This document shows, in pieces, positions 1 to 7,842 of a stretch of 48,160 nucleotides of DNA (within the stretch, counting starts at the first letter, position 1; each line of letters opens with the position of its first letter). The notes beneath the pieces are model-generated. The model saw only the letters and a list, made by a program, of their open reading frames with translations. It was not told the DNA's origin and ran no database searches. Source of the DNA: Microcaldota archaeon (lineage in GTDB: Archaea > Micrarchaeota > Micrarchaeia > Micrarchaeales > CABMGC01); NCBI GenBank assembly GCA_021852055.1, contig JAJZOD010000014.1:1-48160 (forward strand), written 5' to 3'. The position numbers and the translations under genes are program-made.

Positions 1-1
1 G

Positions 2-169
2 CAGCTTTGGCTATCTTTGAAGAGAAAGGTGATGTACCAAACCTTCAATGTAATAATATCGTATCTTGAAGATTCAGGCAAGATTTTGCAGAAGAACGGT
101 AAGATAATCTGGATATGGAACCCCGAATTGGTTAAGAAGTATAGCAATAGCAACTTGGTGTTGAAATAA
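2..169 (+). CDS. C-terminal part of a possible antitoxin or wHTH protein (cut by window edge)
   Basis: The frame is open from the window edge to TAA at 167-169, about 55 codons, with an internal ATG at 32. The tail contains the run YLEDSGKILQKNGKIIWIWN, a short wing-like segment of the kind seen at the ends of small archaeal DNA-binding proteins and antitoxins. It ends 8 bases before the start of a RelE-like toxin, and that order (antitoxin first) is typical of type II toxin-antitoxin pairs. The antitoxin role is inferred from position. The family cannot be named because the N-terminus lies outside the window. Confidence 0.5.
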   Translation, partial: QLWLSLKRKVMYQTFNVIISYLEDSGKILQKNGKIIWIWNPELVKKYSNSNLVLK

Positions 170-177
170 ACGGCAAC

Positions 178-498
178 ATGAAGATTAGTGTAGTCTTTGC
201 AGATGAAAAACTGCAAAAGGCGTACTTTAAGGTAAAGGGAGAAAATCCAATTCTTTACAAGTTCCTTGACAGGGCAACAGATGATTTGAAGGCTAACCCT
301 AAATGTGGTATAGAGATACCTAAACGTTTGATTCCGAAAGAGTATAAACAAAAATACGGAATAAACAACTTATGGAAGTACAACCTTCCTAATGCTTGGA
401 GGCTTGTCTATTCTATAACTGGTAATGAAGTCGAGATAATTGCCATACTGCTTGAGTGGTTTGACCATAAAGACTATGAACGACGCTTTAAGTACTGA
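178..498 (+). CDS. RelE/YoeB-like toxin (type II toxin-antitoxin)
   Basis: A 106-residue protein with the size and layout of RelE/ParE-superfamily toxins: an N-terminal strand (MKISVVFADEKL), a helical hairpin, then an antiparallel sheet with NLWKYNLPNAWRLVYSI and EIIAILLEWFDHKDYERRF. The basic and aromatic residues near the end (Trp-Arg in the central strand, His-Lys-Asp-Tyr-Glu-Arg) match the usual pattern of ribosome-dependent mRNA endonucleases of this group, though subfamily residues were not checked by alignment. It follows the putative antitoxin by 8 bases. The 3' end overlaps the convergent recombinase remnant by 11 bases. It belongs to the accessory patch beside tRNA-Glu and could serve to stabilise it. 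Confidence 0.75.
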   Translation: MKISVVFADEKLQKAYFKVKGENPILYKFLDRATDDLKANPKCGIEIPKRLIPKEYKQKYGINNLWKYNLPNAWRLVYSITGNEVEIIAILLEWFDHKDYERRFKY

Positions 499-1198
499 TT
501 TTTCTCTTCGGAAGTTCTGCTTGTTCTAATGAAAATGCTTTATCTATCTCCTTGTATAACTCCTGCTTGGTAGTGCTTATGTAGGTTAGAGTTACGCCAG
601 TTGCCCTATGCCTTGCAAACTTGGCCGTAAGTATGATATTGCCATTTGTCTGCTTGGAGAAACTGGTTATTGCATAATGTCTGAGGCTATGAGTAGTAAG
701 CCTATGTAGGTTTCTTGGAACTCTATTATAATTGGTCTCATCGCTGCTATCGTATATTCTATCTAGTCCTGCTCTCTTGACATAATACCTGAACCTGTTT
801 CTAACATAATCTTTGCTTAGATATTGCTCGTTTCTTTCGCTGTAATATCCGTCTTCTTTAAAGAATAGATAACCATTAGATGTTTCTATCTGCTGGTTGT
901 TTTGCTTTAGGTATTCAAGTGTTAGTCTGAATAGAGGTATTGGTATGATTAGAGTATCCAATGTGTTTGATTTTTCACTCTTTATTGTAAGTTCTCTTGT
1001 TTGGAAGTCAATATCCCTGATGTTTAGTCTAACTGCTTCTCCTACTCTTAGGCCAAGCTGCGCTTGATAGGAGAAGAGCAGTCGAAATTTCTGGTTGTCT
1101 GTAATCCTGAAGAACATCTGAACCTCCTGTTCGGTGAAGCCTTTGTTCAGGCTTCCGTATTTAGGAGGTTGGTTCTTCGCGAACTTCTTCAGGAACTG
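488..1198 (-). pseudogene. Tyrosine recombinase (XerC/D-type integrase), N-terminus lost
   Basis: The catalytic domain of a phage-type integrase is complete. It has the first catalytic Arg in GLRVGEAVRL, the beta-hairpin Lys region (TIKSEKSN), HSLRHYAIT (H-x-x-R), FARHRATGV (second His) and the nucleophile Tyr in LTYIST. The first ATG is at 1117, yet the recognisable family segment GFTEQEVQMFFRI begins upstream of it. The frame is open only to 1198 and is closed by TAA at 1199-1201. Beyond that stop the same frame runs on for 28 codons to a TGA at 1286-1288 with no clear core-binding domain. The gene therefore looks decayed at its N-terminus. It may also express a catalytic-domain-only protein of 209 residues from 1117. 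It lies next to tRNA-Glu, a common integration site. Confidence 0.75.
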
Positions 1199-1301
1199 TT
1201 ATGGATGATTTTCTTTATGAACTTCATTTGATGATGATTCAGCTTTGGAAGCACTGAATACAAGTTGTTTATAAGACTTTCTTATTCAGATTCCTTTTTC
1301 T

Positions 1302-1398
1302 GATTTGAACCCATTCTTCTAGGGTATATTGATTATCTAGGATTTGAACCCGCGACTTACATCGTGAATTTTGAATGCTCCCATCGGGATTTGAACCC
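1302..1398 (-). repeat. Three spaced copies of a tRNA T-arm core; att-like site
   Basis: On the minus strand the 11-mer GGGTTCAAATC occurs three times, at 1388-1398 (inside tRNA-Glu), 1341-1351 and 1302-1312. The middle copy shares 13 bases with the tRNA (CGGGTTCAAATCC) and follows a GTCG stretch like the end of a variable loop. No acceptor or anticodon stem can be built for the two outer copies, so they are not tRNA genes. Tandem partial tRNA 3' segments beside an integrase are what repeated site-specific integration and excision leave behind. That origin is inferred. Confidence 0.55.
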
Positions 1399-1450
1399 GA
1401 GTTGCAGGGTTGAAAGCCCCGCGTCCTTGGCCGGACTAGACGATAGGAGC
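1376..1450 (-). tRNA. tRNA-Glu (anticodon TTC)
   Basis: A 75-nt cloverleaf folds on the minus strand. The acceptor GCTCCTA pairs with TGGGAGC (one G-T). The D-stem is GTCT with GGAC, the anticodon stem CGGGG/CCCTG surrounds loop CTTTCAA with anticodon TTC, and the T-arm is TCGGG-TTCAAAT-CCCGA. The discriminator is A. CCA is not encoded and there is no intron. An AT-rich promoter-like stretch lies above 1460. The 3' half is probably the attachment target of the neighbouring integrase. Confidence 0.95.
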
Positions 1451-1527
1451 CCGCAGTTGATTTGAGTAATATACTTAATGCTTCTGATTTATAAACATTC
1501 TTGGGTAATTACTCAGTTAGTGGAGGC

Positions 1528-2163
1528 ATGAAGGGCATATTTGTATGTATCGAGGGCAACGACGGCTCGGGGAAGACTACGCAGGTTGGATTGCTCAGGG
1601 ATTCCTTATGGAAGAAAGGGATAGACACCAGCGTTTACTCATATCCTACCCACGATTCGCGTTATGGGCGCATAATACGCGATGAGTTCCTGACAGGCAA
1701 GGCAGAGCTTAGCGTTGAAGAGCAGTTTCTTTTGTACCTGCTTGATATGCAGGCTGACAAGAAGAGGATAATTTCAGACCTTGAAGGTGGAAAGGTGGTA
1801 ATAACCGACAGATACTTCATATCGACAATAGCTTACCAGTCTGCAGGAACCTTCGATTACGAAAAAGCCAAGGCTGTTGAAGAGATCATGGGCCTCCCTA
1901 GGCCGGATGTGATATTCTACATAGACATACCTGTGCTTGTAGCTTTCGAGCGCAAGATGAAGCAAAAAGGCAAAACAGATAGGTTTGAAGGCGCAAGGAG
2001 CTATCTCACCAAGGTAGGTGGCCTGTATGAAAGGTTATACGATGAGAGGTATGGTTCCCAAAAATGGGTGAAGATAGACGGCCTTAGGACTATAGACAAG
2101 ATACATGAGACAATATATGAAGGAGTAAATAGCATGCTTGATGATATACGAAGGAGGGATTGA
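1528..2163 (+). CDS. tmk: Thymidylate kinase
   Basis: Phosphorylates dTMP to dTDP with ATP in the cytosol. From ATG 1528 the product is 211 residues. It has a P-loop GNDGSGKT at about 9-16, the thymidylate kinase DRY motif in VVITDRYFIST, and a Lys/Arg-rich lid region (RKMKQKGKTDRF) near 150. The frame also offers TTG at 1501, but ATG 1528 puts the first strand in its usual place and lies about 35 bases downstream of a TTTATAAA element near 1489-1496, so it is preferred. The stop codon abuts the ATG of dcd, so the two genes for dTTP synthesis are co-transcribed. Confidence 0.93.
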   Translation: MKGIFVCIEGNDGSGKTTQVGLLRDSLWKKGIDTSVYSYPTHDSRYGRIIRDEFLTGKAELSVEEQFLLYLLDMQADKKRIISDLEGGKVVITDRYFISTIAYQSAGTFDYEKAKAVEEIMGLPRPDVIFYIDIPVLVAFERKMKQKGKTDRFEGARSYLTKVGGLYERLYDERYGSQKWVKIDGLRTIDKIHETIYEGVNSMLDDIRRRD

Positions 2164-2706
2164 ATGATATTGTCAGATTTCGACCTTGAAAATATGATAA
2201 GAGCTAAGAGGATAGTGATAGAGCCTTTTGATAAGGAGATAATACGCGAGAATGGAATAGATCTCCGCATATCTGATGAGATAGGAAGGCATAACCCAGA
2301 GCGCGGGGAAGATTTTATTGTCGACCCGTCTAAGGATGAGCATGTTGAAAATGAATACATCCTTGAAAAGAACCCAGATGGGAACATAGTGAAGCCGCAT
2401 GAGCAGGTCCTTATGTCGACAGTGGAGTACATTAAGATGCCCGATAATCTTATGGGATTCGTTGAACAGAGGAGCACATGGGCAAGGCACGGGCTTATGC
2501 TTCCGCCGACAATAATAGACGCAGGATTTGAGGGCAATATAACATTAGAGGTATTCAATTCGAGCTCGCACGGCATACTCCTAAGGCCAGGCCTGCGCTT
2601 TGCACACGTAATATTTGCAGCTACGCTTAACAGAGTCAGCAATGATTATAAAGGTAAATATCTGGGGCAGCGTGGAGTGCGGGTGCCTAAGGTAATACAT
2701 AAGTAA
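2164..2706 (+). CDS. dcd: dCTP deaminase (dUTPase superfamily)
   Basis: A 180-residue trimeric beta-fold enzyme that deaminates dCTP to dUTP; some archaeal homologues also hydrolyse dUTP to dUMP. The family signature RSTWARHGL carries the conserved Ser and Arg. IDAGFEGNITLEVFN carries the catalytic Glu. GLRFAHVIF and the C-terminal YKGKYLGQRG complete the active-site lid. The start ATG directly follows the tmk stop. The pairing makes sense because this enzyme supplies dUTP/dUMP for dTMP synthesis and Tmk acts on dTMP. The sequence alone does not show whether it is bifunctional. Confidence 0.92.
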   Translation: MILSDFDLENMIRAKRIVIEPFDKEIIRENGIDLRISDEIGRHNPERGEDFIVDPSKDEHVENEYILEKNPDGNIVKPHEQVLMSTVEYIKMPDNLMGFVEQRSTWARHGLMLPPTIIDAGFEGNITLEVFNSSSHGILLRPGLRFAHVIFAATLNRVSNDYKGKYLGQRGVRVPKVIHK

Positions 2707-2820
2707 TTGGCGCGCTAAGAATGGTAGTGATAGTGCATAGAGGAAATGTCATACCTCGATTGATTACCTCGCCGGGCCTTGCGTTGAACGTGATTCTAAA
2801 TACAGCTACCGCTCGAGATT

Positions 2821-2850
2821 AATCAAAAAGAAAAAGAAGAAGAAAGAAAT
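2821..2850 (-). terminator. Poly-pyrimidine/T-rich terminator of the PRC-barrel gene
   Basis: Just past the stop codon of the leftward gene the minus strand is almost pure T with scattered C. Archaeal RNA polymerase stops on such U-runs. Between dcd and this tract (2707-2820) I see only short GGTAG/CTACC and GAGG/CCTC pairings and no convincing gene. Confidence 0.6.
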
Positions 2851-2856
2851 AGTTTA

Positions 2857-3138
2857 CTATCTTGACAGGTCGTTTATCTCTTCCCTGCTTGCAGATTCCT
2901 CTCGCGTTCCTGTCGGCCCGCTTACGAGCACTACGTCGCCTATGTTCTTGACGCTTTTGTAGAGTATACTCTTTTTCTTGAGTATTGTGGTCGCATCGGT
3001 CTTTGCATTCTTCCACGGAGTCATGAGCAATCTGCTCACTTCGCCCTTCTCCAGGTCTATTATAACATCCTGGACGTCTCCCACATACTGTCCGTCGTCA
3101 CTGTAAATGTCCATCCTGTAAATCTCGGAGATTTTCAT
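2857..3138 (-). CDS. PRC-barrel domain protein
   Basis: A 93-residue stand-alone PRC barrel. The first strands read MKISEIYRMDIYSDDGQYVG, followed by DVQDVIIDLEKGEVSRLLM, the usual pattern of this small beta-barrel. Archaeal single-domain members are widespread and poorly characterised. PRC barrels occur in RNA processing (RimM) and cell-division (CdvA) proteins. Ser, Arg and Glu residues dominate the tail. It is monocistronic and leftward, with a T-rich terminator. A specific role cannot be given. Confidence 0.82.
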   Translation of the reverse strand: MKISEIYRMDIYSDDGQYVGDVQDVIIDLEKGEVSRLLMTPWKNAKTDATTILKKKSILYKSVKNIGDVVLVSGPTGTREESASREEINDLSR

Positions 3139-3225
3139 ATTATCGCCTTTATTATACTCTAATAAGCAGTTATTTAAAACTTTTCCCCAGGATTGGAGTT
3201 GTGGAACTCCATGATATTTTCCGTT

Positions 3226-4383
3226 TCATGGCTGCATCCAGTCTATTTCGTAATAGTCTGATGCACTTCCGGGGAGTTTTATCTGCCTTACCTTATAGTA
3301 GGTTACTGCAGTTTCCCTGTCTGTAATGGCAAGCACAAGATCTAGGCCCATAGATTTCGCTTTTGTTATTGAACCTGCAAACTCACTGCCGCCAAGGTAC
3401 TCCTCTTCGCCAATAGACAGCATAACATATCTGGGTGGTGATGACTCTGGATTTTCAGCTTCTCCACCACGCCTGTGGTATAAAACAAAATCAGGCAGTA
3501 TCTTTTTCTTTGTTATGTTCCCTGGGACTGCCAGTATAAACGTCTTACGCACGGAATGGGCAACGCGTATTGCTCTAGCCCATTCAGAGATAAGAAGCTT
3601 TGATTCCTTCGGGAACACATGGATTACGTGCTTTGAATGCGTCCAGGCTCCGCTGCCGTTCTTCATTGGTGTCGCTCCGGGAAAATATACGCGGAAGTTA
3701 GTGCCGAATTTGAAGCCCGTCTTTATTATATAACCCTTGTCCCGCCAGTCAGCATATACGTAATAAAGCTTGAGAAAATCTTTGTGCTGTAGTGCTCCTG
3801 ATTTTATAATTTCTGCTCTGCTGGCGTTTTTGATTTTGAGGATATTTTTATCAAGCAGGTAGAGCGTCTCGTATATGTCGAGCTTATTGAGCTGACCCCT
3901 TTCGGCTGCTTTGTATGAGCCATATTGGCCAAACCAGAGGCGTTCATACATGTCCCTTCCGTTCTTCTTATCGTGTACCATTGTTGTCAGGTCTGAAAAG
4001 AAAAAGGATCCGGACAGCCTGTAGCGTGGGAGCGCAATCTTGTCTTTTGGATAGGATTTTACTGGATTCTTGTGTGTTGCGGCGTACTGCGAATCTGCAG
4101 CCCGTATTATAAGCCCCCTGTCACGCCAGTCCCTGTAGGTGAAGTATTTGGCTATGAACTTTTTGGAGTTGGAGAACATCGACGCCAGTTCTATAAAAGA
4201 CAGCTCTGCGCCTTTTCTGCTGCACTTTGCATTTCTGACATCCATGAGGTACAGGGCTTCAAATATATTCAGGATAAGCCTGTGGCCTTCCTGTTTCCCG
4301 AAGAACCCTTTCTTGAGCGTGTCCATGGTTGACTGGTCGTCTGTGAATATCTTGTTTTTTGATGCGTATTTTAACTCAAGCAT
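3226..4383 (-). CDS. endA: tRNA-splicing endonuclease, three-unit epsilon2 type
   Basis: Cuts introns at bulge-helix-bulge motifs in pre-tRNA. About 385 residues in three units. An N-terminal unit ends in YRDWRDRGLII. A second, similar unit has YADWRDKGYIIKTGFKFG and all catalytic residues: Tyr in NFRVY, His in WTHSKHVI, Lys in AHSVRKTF. The third unit (ILPDFVLYHRR, then a SITKAKSMGLDLVLA segment and TYYKV) resembles a C-terminal half without the catalytic residues. This alphaN-alpha-betaC layout matches the epsilon2 enzyme described from ARMAN-1/2, which works as a homodimer and accepts non-canonical intron positions. TTG 4389 lies two codons upstream, but ATG 4383 is the natural start. The divergent neighbour is taw1, another tRNA-maturation gene. 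Confidence 0.9.
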   Translation of the reverse strand: MLELKYASKNKIFTDDQSTMDTLKKGFFGKQEGHRLILNIFEALYLMDVRNAKCSRKGAELSFIELASMFSNSKKFIAKYFTYRDWRDRGLIIRAADSQYAATHKNPVKSYPKDKIALPRYRLSGSFFFSDLTTMVHDKKNGRDMYERLWFGQYGSYKAAERGQLNKLDIYETLYLLDKNILKIKNASRAEIIKSGALQHKDFLKLYYVYADWRDKGYIIKTGFKFGTNFRVYFPGATPMKNGSGAWTHSKHVIHVFPKESKLLISEWARAIRVAHSVRKTFILAVPGNITKKKILPDFVLYHRRGGEAENPESSPPRYVMLSIGEEEYLGGSEFAGSITKAKSMGLDLVLAITDRETAVTYYKVRQIKLPGSASDYYEIDWMQP

Positions 4384-4421
4384 ATGCAAGCATTTTGTTG
4401 CTTTGTATTATTAATGTTTCG

Positions 4422-4430
4422 CTTTTAATA
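4422..4430 (+). promoter_or_regulatory. TATA box of taw1
   Basis: CTTTTAATA is centred about 23 bases before ATG 4449. That spacing predicts a leaderless or nearly leaderless transcript and supports the chosen start over the in-frame ATGs at 4359 and 4479. Confidence 0.5.
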
Positions 4431-4448
4431 TTAAGCGTAGGTTTTTGT

Positions 4449-5480
4449 ATGCCTGGTAAACAGGTTGTCGCAGTTGATATGCTGGAAAAGGAGCAGACGC
4501 CGAATCTGCCAGACGAGCTTGGACGAATGATGAAAAAGCAGGGTTACCATTTTGTGGGAAGACACTCTGCCACAAAGATATGCAATTATACATCAGACAG
4601 CCTGAAGGGCGGCGAAAGTTGCTATAAACACAGGTTTTACGGCATACGGAGCTGGAGGTGCATACAAGCCACGCCAGCCATAGGCTGCAACCTCGCATGC
4701 ACGTTCTGCTGGAGAATCATACCTGAGGAAGAGGGTTTTAAATGGAACGAGCTTAACGCTGGAGGGAGGTGGGACGACCCGGACAAGATAGTTGAAGGCC
4801 TGATTAATGAACATAAACGCATAATTACCGGATATAAAGGCAATGAAAAGGTTGATATGAAAAGATGGGACGAATCCAACGATCCCGCACATGTAGCACT
4901 GAGCCTTACTGGAGAGCCGTTGTTTTACCCGAAGATGAACAGGCTCCTGGAGGCGTTCCATGAAAAAGGCATAAGCACATTCCTGGTAACTAATGGCACC
5001 ATGCTTGGCGCACTGCAGGCCCTTGAGGTGATGCCTACGCAGCTTTATGTATCCATACAGGCACCAAACAAAGAGCTGTATGGGAAGATTACGCGCCCAA
5101 AGAACCTTACTGCAACATGGGACAATTTTATAAAGTTCCTTGAGCTGTTTTCTCACCTGCAGACAAGGCGTGTGTTTAGGCTCACGTCAGTAAAAGGATT
5201 GAACATGGAAGACGCAGAGGGATATGCAAGACTAATAAGCATCGGAAAACCCCACTATGTTGAGGTCAAGGGCTTCTCTTACGTAGGCGGCGCCAGGAAT
5301 AAGCTGCGCGGTCTGTCGTATGAACAGATGCCGAGGAAGGAGAGCATACTCGAATTTGCGGGGCTCATAGCAGAAAAGTCAGGGTACATTGTTGTTGATT
5401 ATCACGAGCATAGCAATGTTGCGCTTCTGTGCGCTGATAAGGCGGCAGCTGCAGCGCGGATAATAAAGTTCCAGAAGTAG
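4449..5480 (+). CDS. taw1: tRNA 4-demethylwyosine synthase Taw1 (radical SAM)
   Basis: Condenses pyruvate with N1-methylguanosine-37 of tRNA-Phe to give the tricyclic base 4-demethylwyosine, first committed step of wyosine synthesis. The 343-residue protein has the radical-SAM triad C80-x3-C84-x2-C87 (GCNLACTFC) and three upstream cysteines (C45, C58, C71) that fit the ligands of Taw1's second iron-sulfur cluster. It also has the family segments LSLTGEPLFYP, STFLVTNGT, YVSIQAPN and VKGFSYVG. The reading frame is open upstream to 4359, but those codons give a hydrophobic stretch foreign to the family. It is followed 9 bases later by the membrane-protein gene at 5490. Confidence 0.93.
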   Translation: MPGKQVVAVDMLEKEQTPNLPDELGRMMKKQGYHFVGRHSATKICNYTSDSLKGGESCYKHRFYGIRSWRCIQATPAIGCNLACTFCWRIIPEEEGFKWNELNAGGRWDDPDKIVEGLINEHKRIITGYKGNEKVDMKRWDESNDPAHVALSLTGEPLFYPKMNRLLEAFHEKGISTFLVTNGTMLGALQALEVMPTQLYVSIQAPNKELYGKITRPKNLTATWDNFIKFLELFSHLQTRRVFRLTSVKGLNMEDAEGYARLISIGKPHYVEVKGFSYVGGARNKLRGLSYEQMPRKESILEFAGLIAEKSGYIVVDYHEHSNVALLCADKAAAAARIIKFQK

Positions 5481-5489
5481 TGGTTTGAT

Positions 5490-6548
5490 ATGGCTACCTC
5501 TAGTTCAAGAAAAAAAAGAAATTCTGAGCAGTATTCTGATTATAAGAAAAAGATAACCAGCGCGAAAAGGGTGATGATGTTGATCTTCGGAGGCAGCATC
5601 GCAGTATTTATAGTCATAATAGCAGCAGCCATAGCCAATGAAGGCGCCGCTGCGTTTGTATCCTCTCTGCTTTCGGTGAACCTGTTTTATCTGCTGATTG
5701 CGTTGCTGGTGGTGTTTGCCAGCAATATAATGAGATACCCGAAATGGGAAAGATATATGAAGAGGCTCGGAATAAAAATAAGCCGCGCAAAGAACATCAT
5801 GATTTACCTGTCTATGTCGTCTATGGAGATAACACCGGGCAGATGGGGCAGGGCTATAGTGTCATACACTATAAACAAGCTTACCAGAGTGAAATTTGCT
5901 GCCATGTTTCCTGCGATTGTGGCCGACATATTCACCGACTTCTCAGGTTTTGCGATAGTATGCCTGGCAGCGGCCCTTTTTATAGGCAAATACGTTGCCT
6001 TGTCTTTTTTTGTAACGTTCCTGCTGCTTCTGCCGTTCATATTCCTTTATGTTCGTGGGCCTTTTGATTTTGTAAGAAGGAGGTTTGGCAGGATAAAATG
6101 GCTGAGGGGGTTCTTTTATAATGCCATAATTTATTTTAAAAGCAACAGAAAGCTCAGGAACAGCGATTACATATACTCTATGGTATTTACAATACCGTCG
6201 ATGTTCCTCAACGGCGTTGCCCTTTATTTTGTAATTCTTGCACTTGGAATAAACATACCGTTAAGCACAATGCCGCAGGTGATTTTTATCTTCTCGTCAT
6301 CGCTCCTGCTTGGCATAATAACAGGCATACCTGCTGCGCTCGGAGTGACTGATGGCGTGCTGATAGGGTACCTGGTGCTGTTCTTCGGAGGCTTTGGCTT
6401 GGACTTCGGCCTGGCATCGATAATATCAATACTATTCAGGATAGTGAACTGGTGGTTCGTAGAGGGGTTTGGGTTTGCAGCACTCGCATACACTTTCAAA
6501 TACTGGAAGCTGCCTGAGCATAAGGCGCGCGCAGTTGCCGGGGTATGA
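5490..6548 (+). CDS. LPG-synthase-type/UPF0104 flippase-like membrane protein
   Basis: 352 residues: a basic N-terminal tail and about eight membrane helices. The motif SSMEITPGRWGRA and the run GIPAALGVTDGV before the last helices match the integral-membrane domain shared by lysylphosphatidylglycerol synthase (MprF) and COG0392/UPF0104 proteins. Members are thought to move lipids or lipid-linked intermediates across the membrane. No aminoacyltransferase domain is present, so it is not a full MprF. It lies 9 bases behind taw1, probably in one transcript, and is convergent with radA. Confidence 0.8.
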   Translation: MATSSSRKKRNSEQYSDYKKKITSAKRVMMLIFGGSIAVFIVIIAAAIANEGAAAFVSSLLSVNLFYLLIALLVVFASNIMRYPKWERYMKRLGIKISRAKNIMIYLSMSSMEITPGRWGRAIVSYTINKLTRVKFAAMFPAIVADIFTDFSGFAIVCLAAALFIGKYVALSFFVTFLLLLPFIFLYVRGPFDFVRRRFGRIKWLRGFFYNAIIYFKSNRKLRNSDYIYSMVFTIPSMFLNGVALYFVILALGINIPLSTMPQVIFIFSSSLLLGIITGIPAALGVTDGVLIGYLVLFFGGFGLDFGLASIISILFRIVNWWFVEGFGFAALAYTFKYWKLPEHKARAVAGV

Positions 6549-6638
6549 GTGTTTTGAGATTACGCGGCATACGCCGGAATCTAATCCTGAACTTAGGTTT
6601 TTTCTGCTTCTAAGCTTGAATTGGCAGCGCAGAGCGCA

Positions 6639-7589
6639 TCAGTCCTTTATGCCGTTGGGTGTTATCTTCATTACGGCTTCCCCCTCCGGCATGCTTGGGG
6701 AGTCGACAAGACGGATAATGCGTTTGTCTTCTTTGCTTTTGCGCAGGTATAGGCGGGTTGTTGCAGCATGCGCCATTATGTTGCCGCCCACAGGAGTAGT
6801 AGGATCGCCGAAAAGTATGGCAGGGTTGTCCATTACCTGATTGGTTACATAAACAGCAAGATTGTATACATCTGCAAGGCGCTGCAGCTTGTGTATGTGT
6901 GAATTGAGCTTTTGCTGCCTCTCCCCCAGAGCGCCGCGCCCGGGAAACTCTGATCTGAATAGGGCCATAAGCGAATCTACAACTATAAGTTTTATGTTGT
7001 TTTCTTGTATTGTCTTGTCTGCCTTTTCTATCGCGAGTATCTGCTGCTCTGTATTCTGCGTATGGACAACAAGCACATTTGAAAGCGCTTCTTCTGGATT
7101 AAGGCCTGCCGCCTTGGATATGGCTTCTATGCGTTCCGGCCTGAAGGTGGACTCAGTGTCAATAAAAAGGGTTTTGCCGCCCATGCCGCCGCTGCCGACA
7201 GGCAGTTGAACATTCACAGAGAGCTGAAAACCAAGCTGTGTCTTGCCGGATGCAAACTTGCCGTAAGCTTCTGTTATTGATTTTGCTTCAAGCCCGCCGC
7301 CCAGGAGATCGTCGAGCTCTTTTGAGCCTGTTGTTATGCGTCCGATTGACTTTCTCTGTTCGTATACCTGCGCACCTGTGCTGAACTCAAGAATAGTTGC
7401 ATTCTTTGCCGCCTCAACTGCCTTTTTGGCGTTATCCACACTCATTCCTGAAAGCTCAGCAAGCTCGTGCGGATCGAGAACTGCTATCTTCTCTAATGTA
7501 TCGTGGCCTGAGGCTTTAAGTTTCTCTGCAGTTGTAGGCCCTATGCCGGGCAGGTCTTCTATCTCTTTGATGCCTTTTTCCTTTACCAT
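6639..7589 (-). CDS. radA: DNA repair and recombination protein RadA
   Basis: Archaeal RecA/Rad51 recombinase that forms filaments on single-stranded DNA and drives strand exchange. It has an N-terminal helix-hairpin-helix domain (DLPGIGPTTAEKL), the FxxA-like polymerisation segment near TGAQVYEQRK, Walker A YGKFASGKTQ, Walker B LIVVDSLMALF, an ATP-cap region GERQQKLNSHIHKL, and loop-2/C-terminal parts (VYVTNQVM, GGNIMAHAATTRLYLRK). Length 316 is typical for a RadA without an intein. The frame extends to a TTG at 7610, but ATG 7589 matches family starts. A TATA-like ATAAATAAAC (plus-strand reading, 7631-7640) is correctly placed. Confidence 0.96.
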   Translation of the reverse strand: MVKEKGIKEIEDLPGIGPTTAEKLKASGHDTLEKIAVLDPHELAELSGMSVDNAKKAVEAAKNATILEFSTGAQVYEQRKSIGRITTGSKELDDLLGGGLEAKSITEAYGKFASGKTQLGFQLSVNVQLPVGSGGMGGKTLFIDTESTFRPERIEAISKAAGLNPEEALSNVLVVHTQNTEQQILAIEKADKTIQENNIKLIVVDSLMALFRSEFPGRGALGERQQKLNSHIHKLQRLADVYNLAVYVTNQVMDNPAILFGDPTTPVGGNIMAHAATTRLYLRKSKEDKRIIRLVDSPSMPEGEAVMKITPNGIKD

Positions 7590-7707
7590 GACATACCCCA
7601 GGAGTTGCAATAGTATAAGGCACGAAAGGTATAAATAAACGATTTAGGCAATACTACCAAAGCATGTGAAACATGTAATGTACTCTGTAGCCTTTCATAA
7701 TTAGTAT

Positions 7708-7765
7708 AGGAAGAGGCCAGCACAATCTAATGCGCCGGCAAGGCGACCAGTATACTCTTCCTACA
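7708..7765 (+). ncRNA. Hairpin followed by ACA; possible H/ACA guide RNA
   Basis: AGGAAGAG (7708-7715) pairs perfectly with CTCTTCCT (7755-7762), and ACA follows at once at 7763-7765. Inside are an upper CGCC/GGCG stem (7733-7736 with 7742-7745) and unpaired flanks that could be a guide pocket. Archaeal H/ACA RNAs have a hairpin ending directly in ACA. I see no clear kink-turn for L7Ae, and the minus strand folds just as well (followed by ATA), so this is only a candidate. It lies in the 253-base gap between radA and the DUF92 gene. Confidence 0.28.
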
Positions 7766-7842
7766 TAGAAGACGTGATAATAATAAAGAGCTCAGGTTTA
7801 TAAAGCTTTGTTAATAGTGGAAATTTTCAAAATTATGATTTT

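Noticed and set aside
1302-1360. Two further tRNA genes downstream of tRNA-Glu on the minus strand
   Set aside because: Only the T-loop core is present; no matching acceptor, D or anticodon stems can be formed.
2001-2642. 213-codon minus-strand frame across tmk and dcd
   Set aside because: It is a mirror of two well-identified enzymes; no recognisable domain.
2707-2820. C/D-box or other small RNA between dcd and the PRC-barrel gene
   Set aside because: Short pairings exist, but no box D, no ACA at a stem end and no stable fold could be shown.
4359-4448. Hydrophobic leader on Taw1 from the upstream ATG
   Set aside because: The stretch contains the taw1 TATA box and overlaps the divergent endA start; Taw1 is cytosolic.
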